Of a stretch of DNA of 64,000 bases, positions 7,931 through 16,164 are shown piece by piece. The notes below the pieces were generated by a model that saw nothing but the letters and a program-made list of their open reading frames with translations, was not told the origin of the DNA and did not search any database. The position numbers and the translations under genes are program-made. The stretch comes from JAAYDF01 sp964511155. Its GTDB lineage: Bacteria; Planctomycetota; Phycisphaerae; UBA1845; PWPN01. The first letter of the stretch is position 1. Every line of letters begins with the position of its first letter. The stretch spans positions 1 to 64,000 of the forward strand of contig CAZEEJ010000002.1 in NCBI GenBank assembly GCA_964511155.1. Direction: 5' to 3'.

Positions 7931-8983
7931 TCAGGCCGAGTTCACGTCATTGATCAGCAGGCGCAACCGGCCCACACTCTTGCGATCGAACCGCAGGGTC
8001 AGGCGAGGCAGAGTCGGCCACTCGCCGCTCTCGCCGTCGACCGGACCGGGAAACTGCTCGATTCGCCCGTTGGTCAGGATGCCGGCATAAGTGTCGTTGA
8101 GAGCCTCGAGCGCGGCGGCCGGCAACGCGGACTCCATCCGCATGATGAACAGATCACCCACGTAACGCGAGGAGTGGTACCGCCGGTAGAAGCGGACGAT
8201 CTCCTCGACGGCGACCTCGACGTCATCGGTGACACGGAAGAGGTTCATGTCTTCCGGACTGATCATCCCGGTGCGGAGCAACTCGGCGGCGACGTAGGTC
8301 CGCCAGTGCTGCCAGTAGGTGCCACCCGGAGCGTCCACCAGCACGATGGGGATCGGGGTGCTCTTGCCGGTCTGGACGAGGGTCAGGGCCTCGAAGCCTT
8401 CGTCCTGCGTGCCGAACCCGCCGGGAAACAGAGCGATGGCCGCGGCTTCCTTCACGAACATCAGCTTGCGGGTGAAAAAGTAGTTGAAGTTGATCAGCTT
8501 GGGGTTGTCCCTGATAACGGCGTTGGTCTGCTGCTCGAAGGGCAGGCGGATGGCGACGCCAAAGCTGGCCTCGGGGCCTGCCCCGTCGTGGCCGGCCCGC
8601 ATGATGCCGTCGCCGGCCCCGGTGATGACCATCCAGTTGACCTCGCGCATGCGGCGGCCGAACATGTCGGCCTGGATGTAGTCCGGGTGGCCGGCCGGGG
8701 TACGGCTGGAGCCGAAGATGCTCACCTTGCGGAACTGCGCGTAGGGGGCGAAAACCTTGAAGGCGTAGCGCAGCTCCTGGAGAGCCTTGCTGAGCAGCTT
8801 GAGTTCCCCTCGGCCGGTGCCGTCGCGGGCCAATCGGCAAATGGTCACCATCATGTCGCCCAGCAGATCCCGGTCCGCACAATCGGCGAAACGCGTCACG
8901 AACTCCTCGATGGCCTGTTGACGTGCCGGGTCGCGCGGCAGGGCCACGGTCGGCGCATCCACGCTCGTATCGACTTCACTCAT
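7931..8983 (-). CDS. LOG family (Rossmann-fold) protein
   Basis: A 350-residue protein with the LOG/lysine-decarboxylase-like fold. Seen are SIFGSSRTP at the start of the domain, VITGAGDGIMRAGHDGA for nucleotide binding and the signature PGGFGTQDE near residues 184-192. Family members of this signature include cytokinin-riboside-phosphate phosphoribohydrolases and related nucleotide glycosidases. This one is about 100-150 residues longer than the short bacterial LOG proteins and belongs with the longer group often next to unrelated metabolic genes. The ATG at 8983 is preferred over a GTG at 8989, because AAGGA lies 3 nt from the GTG but about 11 nt from the ATG. It is the first gene of the operon with the kinase and PDZ genes. 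Confidence 0.87.
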   Translation of the reverse strand: MSEVDTSVDAPTVALPRDPARQQAIEEFVTRFADCADRDLLGDMMVTICRLARDGTGRGELKLLSKALQELRYAFKVFAPYAQFRKVSIFGSSRTPAGHPDYIQADMFGRRMREVNWMVITGAGDGIMRAGHDGAGPEASFGVAIRLPFEQQTNAVIRDNPKLINFNYFFTRKLMFVKEAAAIALFPGGFGTQDEGFEALTLVQTGKSTPIPIVLVDAPGGTYWQHWRTYVAAELLRTGMISPEDMNLFRVTDDVEVAVEEIVRFYRRYHSSRYVGDLFIMRMESALPAAALEALNDTYAGILTNGRIEQFPGPVDGESGEWPTLPRLTLRFDRKSVGRLRLLINDVNSA

Positions 8984-9131
8984 CAGCACTTGTCCTTGTC
9001 TTGGTTGGGCCGTGCAGCGATGCCCATGCGCCGTTGCGGGCCGTCATTTGCGGTTCTCAATTCACACACCAGTATATCGCTGCCCCGTCGGCCCCGCCAC
9101 TCGCGGAGCCGCGATCGGCAGAACGGGACTG

Positions 9132-9210
9132 GCAGAGCCGCGACCGTGAGGGAGCGGTTGGCGCACGCGGGCGGTCACCGGGAACCGCTCCCTTACGGTC
9201 GCGGCTCTGC
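9132..9210. repeat. Paired-arm hairpin repeat, copy A
   Basis: Arms 9132-9159 and 9183-9210 are 28 bp inverted repeats with one mismatch, with core GCAGAGCCGCGACCGTAAGG. Related copies lie at 11084-11162, 31821-31935 and 42833-42901, with a single arm at 34437-34462. The right arm overlaps the 3' end of the membrane protein gene and supplies its TAA stop. Confidence 0.9.
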
Positions 9211-10968
9211 GGGTGTGGCCTGGTCGGCGACTTGGCGGGCGGCGGCGAAGTAGTCCTGGTACCAGGCGTCGCCGAGCCGGTCGCCGATCGGCCGGCGGGC
9301 GGCCTGGGCATAGGCCTCCTGGTGGGCCGCATCCATGCGCTGGTTGCCCCACAGGCACAGGAGGAGCAGAAGGCCCACCGGCAACAGCGCGGCGCAGGCC
9401 ACCTGCAGATATGCCCGGCCACGCATGGCCACGGCAGTGAGCCCACGTCGGGCGTGCAGGCCCGCGCGGATGACACTCAGCAGCAAGAGAACGGCGGCGG
9501 TCGATCCGAGGGCCCAGCCCACGAGCCTGAAGCGGCGGACCGCGGGCGGCGGCTGCCAGGATTCCGTGGACCAGCCGCCCAGAACCAGAGCGAGCACCAC
9601 CGCCGCGCCCAGGGCGAGGAGCATGATCCACGCGTGCCGGCCGGCCCGCGGGTCGCGAAGGGAAGCGTCTCGGTCCCGCAGGCAAAGGCGCGTGCCCACG
9701 CCGATCAGCACGATGGTCACCAGGGGCCACGCGGCCCACGCCTGCAACGACGGCTGCGAGGTCAACCAGGCGTAAGATGCCGGCCACACGGCCAGGGCGG
9801 CACCCGACAACAGGACCGCGGCGACCGGCAGAGCCGCCGCCAGACAATAGCTCCAGTATCTGCCTGACCACTCCAATCCGCGCTCCGGCGCCGAAGCCAG
9901 GACCGCGCCGGGCAGCGTGGCCAGGCAGACCAGCCACAACCCCAACCAGGTCCCGGCCACAAGGGCGACCATGCAGAAGGAGGTCAGGGCACGGCGGTGT
10001 GCGGGGCCGGCCACGAGGGCGTGGCAGGTATCCGCGGAGAACGGGAGGACCGGCACGCCCTCGGTGTAGACCCGGGCGTGCCACCCGGTGTGGAAGGTAC
10101 GGAGCTTGTCCGCTTCGGTGCGGCAAGCGGCGGCGAGATCCATCGCGGGTGCGCCGGCGGGCTCGCCCCCCTGCTCACCGGCCGGGGCGGTGGTGCTCTG
10201 CGGTCCCGGTGTGGTCTGGATATCGCGAGCGAGCTGTTCGAGGGCCTCAGCCAGCAGATCCGCGGCAGTCAGGGCCAGCAAGGGCTCCGGGGAGTCCTCG
10301 ACCAGACCAGTCAGCAGGCGTACGACGACCCTCTGGGCGGTGACCGCCTCGGCGACCCGGCCGGCCTCCCGGCTGCGTTCGCTGTATTGGGTGATGCGGC
10401 CGGCAAGCTCGCGCAGCACGGGAAGATGCGAGGCGGGCCAACCTCTGGGCGGCAATCCCGCGAGATTGGCGGCCACGCGGTCGATGCGCATGGCCGCCGC
10501 CGCCGCCCGGCGAGGGGGCACGCCTGCCTGCCGGAACGCGGTTTCGGCCAGTTCGCGCTCGCGCATGAGATAGAGCCGCGCAGGAGCCGCGGTGGTCGCC
10601 GACGCGAGCTGCTGTCGCAGCAGGTCCTCGTCGATGGGTTCCTGCCTCAGCGCGGGCAGCAGCCGCAGGTAGGTATAGAGTCCGTTGTCGCGATCGACGG
10701 CCGCGGCGGCGTCGAGGGCAGGCTCATGCGGTCCGCCTTGGTGCAGGGCGTGGAATGCCCGGCGGACGGCCAGGATCTCCCGGTCGCCGACCACCCGGCG
10801 AGCCACCGCGCGAAAGGGCTCATTCCAGAGCCCGTCCCCCAGGGCCGGTATCATCTCCCCCACCTGGGAAACCCAGGTGCCCGCGGGTGGGACCATCAGG
10901 CCCCCCACGAAAACGCTGATGATCAGGGATGCGGCCGGCAGACGCCACGTGCACGTCAGGGGGGACAC
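9193..10968 (-). CDS. Large multi-spanning membrane protein of unknown function
   Basis: A 591-residue protein not recognised as a known family. It begins with a positively charged stretch and an N-terminal hydrophobic segment (SLIISVFVGGLMV). A long, Ala/Arg-rich soluble region to about residue 320 is predicted helical (DLLRQQLASATT, AVTAQRVVVRLLTGL). At least five hydrophobic helices follow, including CMVALVAGTWLGLWLVCLA, YWSYCLAAALPVAAVLL, WIMLLALGAAVVLALVL and LLPVGLLLLLCLWG. The GTG at 10968 follows an in-frame stop with no ATG between, so the start is limited to this region. The last residues (PAEPRP) and the stop codon come from the hairpin repeat at 9132-9210, so the native C-terminus may once have been longer. 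Confidence 0.7.
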   Translation of the reverse strand: MSPLTCTWRLPAASLIISVFVGGLMVPPAGTWVSQVGEMIPALGDGLWNEPFRAVARRVVGDREILAVRRAFHALHQGGPHEPALDAAAAVDRDNGLYTYLRLLPALRQEPIDEDLLRQQLASATTAAPARLYLMRERELAETAFRQAGVPPRRAAAAAMRIDRVAANLAGLPPRGWPASHLPVLRELAGRITQYSERSREAGRVAEAVTAQRVVVRLLTGLVEDSPEPLLALTAADLLAEALEQLARDIQTTPGPQSTTAPAGEQGGEPAGAPAMDLAAACRTEADKLRTFHTGWHARVYTEGVPVLPFSADTCHALVAGPAHRRALTSFCMVALVAGTWLGLWLVCLATLPGAVLASAPERGLEWSGRYWSYCLAAALPVAAVLLSGAALAVWPASYAWLTSQPSLQAWAAWPLVTIVLIGVGTRLCLRDRDASLRDPRAGRHAWIMLLALGAAVVLALVLGGWSTESWQPPPAVRRFRLVGWALGSTAAVLLLLSVIRAGLHARRGLTAVAMRGRAYLQVACAALLPVGLLLLLCLWGNQRMDAAHQEAYAQAARRPIGDRLGDAWYQDYFAAARQVADQATPAEPRP

Positions 10969-11083
10969 GACGGGCTTGCGGGAGGACTCGCGGCGATGAT
11001 GTCTGGCAGGGGAAATGGGGCTATCACCTCAACGTGTCTGGACCTACCGGCTGAATCCGCGCGAGTCGCGAGCAGAGCTCTGA

Positions 11084-11162
11084 GCAGAGCCGCGACCGGA
11101 AGGGAGCGGTTCCGGGCATCCGCCTGCGTCCGCCAACCGCTCCCTTACGGTCGCGGCTCTGC
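11084..11162. repeat. Paired-arm hairpin repeat, copy B
   Basis: Arms 11084-11111 and 11135-11162, 28 bp with one mismatch. Same family as 9132-9210. It fills most of the gap between the RidA-like gene and the membrane protein gene. Confidence 0.9.
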
Positions 11163-11167
11163 CCATC

Positions 11168-11632
11168 TCAGTCCTTGAGCTGCACGATCAGTTCGACCTC
11201 GACGGCGGCATCGAGGGGAAGTTCGTTGACCCCGACGGCGGCTCGGGCATGTCGGCCGGCGTCGCCGAAGATGCCCACCAGCAGGTCGCTGGCTCCGTTG
11301 GCGACCTTCGCCTGTTCGGTAAAGCCGGGGCCGCTGTTGACGAATACGCCCACACGGACGACCTGGGCCACGTTGGCCAGCCCGCCGGCGGCGACGGCCA
11401 CCTGGGCCAGGGCGTTGAGCAGCGCTTGCCCGGCCGCATCGGCCGCCTGCTGCACGGGGACCTCAGAGCCGACCTTGCCGCGGATCGTCAGTTGTCCGTC
11501 GCGCATGGGCAACTGGCCGCTCACAAACACCAGATCGCCCGTCCGGACAAAGGGCACATACGAGCCGACCGGCGAGGGCGCCTTCGGCAAGCTGAGCCCG
11601 AGTCTCTGCAACCGTTCCTCAGGATGTTCCAT
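11168..11632 (-). CDS. RidA/YjgF family protein
   Basis: A 154-residue member of the RidA superfamily, whose best-known members hydrolyse reactive enamine/imine intermediates from PLP enzymes. The pattern GDLVFVSGQLP, NVAQVVRVGVFVNS and RAAVGVNELPLDAAVEVE is typical of the longer YjgH-like branch. The Arg of HARAAVGV occupies the carboxylate-binding Arg position. The ATG at 11632 begins MEHPEERL, the usual start for this branch. A longer frame upstream is a shadow of scpA. The gene overlaps the end of scpA by 14 nt, so it is probably co-translated. Confidence 0.9.
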   Translation of the reverse strand: MEHPEERLQRLGLSLPKAPSPVGSYVPFVRTGDLVFVSGQLPMRDGQLTIRGKVGSEVPVQQAADAAGQALLNALAQVAVAAGGLANVAQVVRVGVFVNSGPGFTEQAKVANGASDLLVGIFGDAGRHARAAVGVNELPLDAAVEVELIVQLKD

Positions 11633-12719
11633 GGGTTGTCTCCTCCGCCGGGTCGTTCGGTGCGGACACTTCGGGCTCCTCGCCACGGCCCAGATCGACG
11701 TCGCCCACCTGGATGGCGTCGAGCCGACGGAGGAACTCATCCGATTCATCGCCCGGCTCATCCTCAGACTTGTCGATCGGCTGAAGCAGACGCACGGGCA
11801 CCTCGAGCCCTGCCACGTCGGCGGGCTCGTCCTCCTCCAGCGCTGCCGCCTCGTCACTCAGCAGGCCGGACTCGTCGGCGGTCTCCGGGGGGTCGATCTC
11901 GACGAAATCAGCCAGGTCCGCGTCCTCGGCATCGTCCATCGGCTCTTCCCGGTGTTCGTCCGGACCGCCCGCCAGGTCGTCTATGGCGCTGATGGGCGCC
12001 GCATCGAGGAGGTGGACCAGGATCGGCCCCCAGGGGTCGGGTTGCTCCACGCGGATGCGGCGCTGGCGGATGAGCTCCAGCAGGGCCAGGAACAGGCCGA
12101 TCATCTGGCTTCGCGTGCGGCCCTCGAAGATCGCCTCGAAGGTCAGGGAGGGGCCGTCCCGGCCGAGGCGGTCCTGGATATCGACGGCGTGCAGCGCGAT
12201 CGGGGTATCGTCGTACTTGACCTCGTGGACCGCCCGCTGGGCGCCGACGGAAGCCATGAGCTTGTTGAAGGCGGCCAGCAGGTCCCAGACCTGGACGTTG
12301 TCCAGATCGACGGCCTCGTCCTGGCCGGGCAGCTCGACGGGCGGTCGCCCGAACCGGCCGGCGTGGACCTCGGCCCGGCGGCCCAGCTCGCCCGCCGCTT
12401 CGCGGAAGGCCCGGTAGGCCAGCAGTTGGCGCACGAGGTCGGCCCGCGGGTCCAGCAGGTCCTCGCCGTCGGTCTCCTCCGGCGGGGGTTTGGGCAGGAG
12501 CATCCGCGACTTGATCTCCATCAGCGTCGCCGCCATGACCAGGAAGTCCCCTACCACTTCCGGGTCCAGGACCTCGAGCAGCCGCACGTAGCGCAGGTAC
12601 TGCTCGAGGATGCGAGCGATGGGGATATCGTAAATGTCTACTTCGTCCCGGCGGATCAGGTACAGCAGCAGCTCCATCGGCCCGCTGTAGGTATCCAGTT
12701 GGATGCGGTAGTCCTCCAT
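11619..12719 (-). CDS. scpA: Segregation and condensation protein A
   Basis: The kleisin subunit of the SMC-ScpAB condensin. The N-terminal signature YSGPMELLLYLIRRDEVDIYDIPI and the helical stretch DFLVMAATLMEIKSRMLLP are diagnostic. Residues 150-230 (LTFEAIFEGRTRSQMIGLFLALLELIR) are the conserved C-terminal winged-helix part. It is longer (366 aa) than the roughly 250 aa typical of ScpA because of an acidic tail after about residue 255 (EDEPADVAG, DKSEDEPGDESDEF) with no recognised motif. scpB is not next to it. The downstream ridA-like gene overlaps its 3' end. Confidence 0.95.
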   Translation of the reverse strand: MEDYRIQLDTYSGPMELLLYLIRRDEVDIYDIPIARILEQYLRYVRLLEVLDPEVVGDFLVMAATLMEIKSRMLLPKPPPEETDGEDLLDPRADLVRQLLAYRAFREAAGELGRRAEVHAGRFGRPPVELPGQDEAVDLDNVQVWDLLAAFNKLMASVGAQRAVHEVKYDDTPIALHAVDIQDRLGRDGPSLTFEAIFEGRTRSQMIGLFLALLELIRQRRIRVEQPDPWGPILVHLLDAAPISAIDDLAGGPDEHREEPMDDAEDADLADFVEIDPPETADESGLLSDEAAALEEDEPADVAGLEVPVRLLQPIDKSEDEPGDESDEFLRRLDAIQVGDVDLGRGEEPEVSAPNDPAEETTHGTS

Positions 12720-12761
12720 GGGGGGTCATTCTAACGCAATCCCGCCGCGGACGAAATCGAG

Positions 12762-14270
12762 CTATGGGTAGACGCGGCCCATCAGGCGCGGGAAGGCGAT
12801 GGTTTCGCGGATGTGCTTGAGGCCGCAGAGCCAGGCGACGGTGCGTTCGACGCCCAGGCCGAAGCCGCCGTGCGGTACGCTGCCGTAACGGCGCAGGTCG
12901 AGGTACCACTCGTAGGGCTCGGTGGGCATATTCTCCATGGCCATGCGTTCGAGCAGAGCGTCGAGGCTGTCCTCGCGCTGGGAGCCGCCGATGATCTCAC
13001 CATAGCCGTCGGGGGCCAGCAGGTCGAAGTTGCGGACCACCCGGGGGTCGGCGGGGTCGCGTTTCATGTAGAAGGCCTTGCACTCGCGGGGGTAGTGGGT
13101 GACGAAGACGGGCCGATCGTGCAGGCGCGAGATGATCGTTTCGTCGCTGCCGCCGAGGTCCTTGCCCCATTCGAAACCCGCGGCCAATTCCATGTGCAGC
13201 GGAATGTTGCGCACCTGCTCTTCGAGGTCGGCAAGCTCCTCGCGCCCGTCGAGAATCTCCTGGGCAAGCTGCTCCTGGCGGTGCTTTTTGAGGCCGGGGC
13301 TCGACCGCTCCTTCTCCTGGGCGTCGAGGCGGGCGCTCAATTCCGCGATACGGGCCTGGCGCTCGGCCAGGTCGTTCTGGAGCAGATCACGGGCCCGCGG
13401 CCCGCGCAGGATCTCGGCGGCCTCGCTGTAGGTGAGGCGGAAGAACGGCTTGCGGATCCGCTCCAGACGGGCGACGTCCTGGCCGAGCGATTCGAGATCG
13501 GCCCGATGCTCGGCCAGGACCCGCTCGGCGATGCTGACGATGAAGTCTTCCGCGACGGCGAGCAGGTCATCGAGCTCGGCCCAGGCTATTTCGGGCTCGA
13601 CCATCCAGAACTCGGTGAGGTGGCGGCGAGTCTTGGATTTCTCCGCCCGGAAGGTGGGTCCGAAGCAGTAGACGCGGCCGTAGGCGAGGGCGGCACTTTC
13701 CAGGTAGAGCTGCCCGGTCTGGGCGAGGTACATGGGCTCGCCGAAGTAATCGACCTCGAAGAGCGTCTGGGCACCTTCGCCGGCCGAGGGAGAGAAGATG
13801 GGCGTGTCGACGAGGACGAAGCCGTGATCATTGAAGAAGCGCCGGATGGCGTCCACGACGGTGTGGCGAATGCGCATGATGGCCGTCGGGCGGCGGGAGC
13901 GGAGCCAGAGGTGGCGGTGCTTGAAGAGGAAGTCGATGCCGTGGGCTTTGGGGCTGATGGGGTAGTCGGCGGTGGGATGCACGACCTGGACGTCGGTGGC
14001 GTGGAGTTCGTAGCCGCCGGGGGCCCGTTCGTCGGCGTGGACCGAACCGGTGATGTGCAGGCTCGATTCCTGCCCGAGATGGGCAGCCCGGTCGAAAACT
14101 TCCGGGGGCGCGTCGGCCTTGCCGACCACGCACTGGCACAGGCCGGTGCCGTCGCGCAGGACGAGGAAGACGACCTTGCTGCTGACACGGGCGTGGTAGA
14201 CCCAGCCGGCCAGGGTGACGGTTTGGCCCTGATGCGCTGCCAACTGACTGATCTGGACTGATGGTTGCAT
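12762..14270 (-). CDS. asnS: Asparagine--tRNA ligase
   Basis: Class II aminoacyl-tRNA synthetase charging tRNA-Asn. The N-terminal OB-fold contains VTLAGWVYHARVSSKVVFLVLRDG. The catalytic core has motif 2 (FRAEKSKTRRHLTEFWMVEPE) and motif 3 (GFGLGVERTVAWLCGLKHIR). The end AFPRLMGRVYP is characteristic of AsnRS rather than AspRS. At 502 residues it is longer than the usual 430-465, because of a charged, probably coiled-coil insertion (about residues 295-355, ERQARIAELSARLDAQEKER to DLEEQVRNIP). It diverges from pyrR across a 151 bp spacer with a strong secondary structure. Confidence 0.96.
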   Translation of the reverse strand: MQPSVQISQLAAHQGQTVTLAGWVYHARVSSKVVFLVLRDGTGLCQCVVGKADAPPEVFDRAAHLGQESSLHITGSVHADERAPGGYELHATDVQVVHPTADYPISPKAHGIDFLFKHRHLWLRSRRPTAIMRIRHTVVDAIRRFFNDHGFVLVDTPIFSPSAGEGAQTLFEVDYFGEPMYLAQTGQLYLESAALAYGRVYCFGPTFRAEKSKTRRHLTEFWMVEPEIAWAELDDLLAVAEDFIVSIAERVLAEHRADLESLGQDVARLERIRKPFFRLTYSEAAEILRGPRARDLLQNDLAERQARIAELSARLDAQEKERSSPGLKKHRQEQLAQEILDGREELADLEEQVRNIPLHMELAAGFEWGKDLGGSDETIISRLHDRPVFVTHYPRECKAFYMKRDPADPRVVRNFDLLAPDGYGEIIGGSQREDSLDALLERMAMENMPTEPYEWYLDLRRYGSVPHGGFGLGVERTVAWLCGLKHIRETIAFPRLMGRVYP

Positions 14271-14311
14271 GAATAAGCCTCGGGGGCGGCCGCAAACGGA
14301 AGCGGACGGAT

Positions 14312-14382
14312 CCCAGGGATAACAAGTCCGGCGGCATTGTCGCCCTGAAGGATGAACCTTTCAAGGACCTGTTATCCCTAGG
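14312..14382. promoter_or_regulatory. Structured inverted repeat in the asnS/pyrR divergent spacer
   Basis: The arms 14312-14329 and 14365-14382 pair over 18 bp with two mismatches (core AGGGATAACA / TGTTATCCCT). The 35 nt between them can form two further small hairpins (GGCG...CGCC and AAGG...CCTT), giving a three-way-junction shape. It sits about 40 nt upstream of both start codons, so it could act in the leader of either transcript or as a DNA operator. Confidence 0.5.
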
Positions 14383-14421
14383 CTTGCGGATCGGGGCGGG
14401 GGCGGGTAGTCTCTCGCTCTC

Positions 14422-14955
14422 ATGCAGGCAACATCACCGCACATGCTACTGGACGGCCCGGGAATCCACGCGACCATGGACCGCCTGGCGAGCGAGATCC
14501 TGGCGGCCCTGCCGCCGGACGTGCCCGCGGCGGTGATCGGCATTCGCCGCCGGGGCGAGCTGCTGGCTCAGCGGCTGGTGCACGAACTGCATCGCCGGGG
14601 AGCGGAGGGCCTCGAAGTCGGCTCGCTGGATATCACCCTGTATCGGGACGATTTGGCCGAGCTGGGCCCGCAGGCCATCCTGCGCGGCACCGAAATCGGC
14701 TTTGACGTGAACGGGCGATACATCATTCTGGTCGATGACGTGCTGTACACCGGACGTTCGATCCGCGCCGCACTCGATGCCCTGGTCGACCTGGGACGGC
14801 CCAAGGCGATCCGCCTGGCGATCCTGATCGACCGGCCGGGTCGCGAACTGCCCATCCAGGCGGACTTCGTGGGTGTACGCGTGCAGCAGGCCGACGTGCC
14901 GGTAACCGTTTTGCTGACTGAATCCGACGGAGTGGAAGAGGTAAGGATCGGATGA
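14422..14955 (+). CDS. pyrR: Bifunctional pyrimidine regulator PyrR / uracil phosphoribosyltransferase
   Basis: A 177-residue PRTase-fold protein. The PRPP-binding loop is VDDVLYTGRS near residues 104-113. GIRRRGELLAQRL and SLDITLYRDDL are typical of PyrR, which binds pyr mRNA in many bacteria and has residual uracil PRTase activity. Its stop overlaps the start of pyrB (ATGA). The 5' leader carries the structured repeat at 14312-14382. Attenuation or translational control by PyrR would fit the gene order but was not demonstrated from sequence. Confidence 0.94.
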   Translation: MQATSPHMLLDGPGIHATMDRLASEILAALPPDVPAAVIGIRRRGELLAQRLVHELHRRGAEGLEVGSLDITLYRDDLAELGPQAILRGTEIGFDVNGRYIILVDDVLYTGRSIRAALDALVDLGRPKAIRLAILIDRPGRELPIQADFVGVRVQQADVPVTVLLTESDGVEEVRIG

Positions 14956-15971
14956 GCACCGACTCCCCCGCGACGCAAGCTGAATCCCCGTTCCCGGTCG
15001 GGCAGGCCAGCCCGCCGACCGAGGCCCCCGGCGATTTCATCTGGAAGCGCAAGCACCTGCTCGGCCTGGAGGAACTCTCGGCCGAGGAGATCCTGCACAT
15101 TTTCAAGACCGCCGAGAGCTTCCAGGAAGTCTCGACGCGGAGCATCAAGAAGGTGCCGGCCCTACGGGGGCGCGTGGTGGTCAACCTGTTCTTCGAGGAT
15201 TCGACGCGGACGCGGATGAGCTTCGCCCTGGCGGCCCAGCGTCTCTCGGCGGACGTGCTCGAGTTCTCTGTCGCCAAGTCCTCGGTGACCAAGGGCGAAT
15301 CGCTGCGCGACACGGTACGGAACATCGAGGCGATGGGGGTGGACGTTTTCGTCATCCGGCACCTGGCGGCCGGCGCCCCGCACTACCTCACGCAGTTCAC
15401 CGACTGCTGCGTGGTCAACGCCGGCGACGGGCAACACGAGCACCCGACGCAGGGCCTCATCGACATTTTCACCATCCGCGAACGCAAGGGGCGGATTGCC
15501 GGGCTGAACGTGGTGATCGTCGGCGACATCGGGCACTCGCGCGTCGCCCGGTCGAACCTGTGGGGGCTGACCAAGCTGGGCGCCAAGGTCACGTTCGTCG
15601 GGCCGACGACGCTGGTGCCGCGGGCGTTTGAGAAGATGGGGGCGACGGTGAGCCACGACCTGGACGCGGCCCTCAAGGACGCGGACGTGGTCAACATGCT
15701 CCGCATCCAGCGCGAGCGGATGACCAGCCAGGTCTTTCCGAGCACCGAGGAGTACACCCGCCTGTTCGGGCTGACGCGGCAGCGGTTGCGGGGGACCAAG
15801 CCGGACCTGCTGATCATGCACCCCGGACCGATCAACCGCGGGGTGGAGCTGGCCAGCGACGTGGCCGACGGCCCCAACAGCTCGATTCTGCGGCAGGTTT
15901 CCAACGGGCTGGCGATCCGCATGGCGGTCCTGTTCCTGCTCAACCAGGCGAGCACGACCGCCGCGACGTGA
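14952..15971 (+). CDS. pyrB: Aspartate carbamoyltransferase catalytic subunit
   Basis: Catalyses carbamoyl phosphate + L-aspartate to N-carbamoyl-L-aspartate, the committed step of UMP synthesis. The carbamoyl-phosphate loop STRTRMSF is near residue 83. HPTQGLIDIF, GDIGHSRVARSN and HPGPINRG complete the family signature. At 339 residues it has an N-terminal extension of about 30 residues compared with class B enzymes. Translation is coupled to pyrR through the ATGA overlap. No pyrC or pyrI follows. The next gene is convergent. Confidence 0.96.
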   Translation: MSTDSPATQAESPFPVGQASPPTEAPGDFIWKRKHLLGLEELSAEEILHIFKTAESFQEVSTRSIKKVPALRGRVVVNLFFEDSTRTRMSFALAAQRLSADVLEFSVAKSSVTKGESLRDTVRNIEAMGVDVFVIRHLAAGAPHYLTQFTDCCVVNAGDGQHEHPTQGLIDIFTIRERKGRIAGLNVVIVGDIGHSRVARSNLWGLTKLGAKVTFVGPTTLVPRAFEKMGATVSHDLDAALKDADVVNMLRIQRERMTSQVFPSTEEYTRLFGLTRQRLRGTKPDLLIMHPGPINRGVELASDVADGPNSSILRQVSNGLAIRMAVLFLLNQASTTAAT

Positions 15972-16126
15972 CCGGGCGACGGTCGCGCACAGCAGTTCTT
16001 CCTGCTTGTTTTCATCCTTGTTTTCGTCGCGAAGAGGCAAGCCGGTTTGTGGGTTTTGCGCGCGAATCGGGCATGTAACTATCCGCTGGGATCCGCGGCA
16101 TTGCGCGGAGATTCCGGGCGCACTGG

Positions 16127-16164
16127 TCAGCGGAGCGTGTAGAGGTCAGCGGAGGGTGTAGAGG
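16127..16164. repeat. 19 bp tandem duplication across a stop codon
   Basis: 16127-16145 and 16146-16164 are 19 bp copies differing at one base. Each encodes LYTLR plus TGA on the minus strand. The inner copy is the real end of the BNR_4 gene. Because 19 is not a multiple of 3, the outer copy places the same peptide and stop in another frame. Confidence 0.85.

Noticed and set aside
9997..11178. 393-residue plus-strand open frame
   Set aside because: It is antisense to the membrane protein, which has proper hydrophobic helices. The plus-strand product has none.
12813..14261. 482-residue plus-strand open frame
   Set aside because: It is the exact antisense shadow of asnS.
14325..14338. PyrR-binding loop in the pyrR leader
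   Set aside because: The first nine positions fit the consensus but the following GAGG is absent and the site spans the base of a different stem.
14371..14382. Homing endonuclease (I-SceI-like) site TAGGGATAACAGG
   Set aside because: The match is partial, part of an inverted repeat, and there is no intron or rRNA context.
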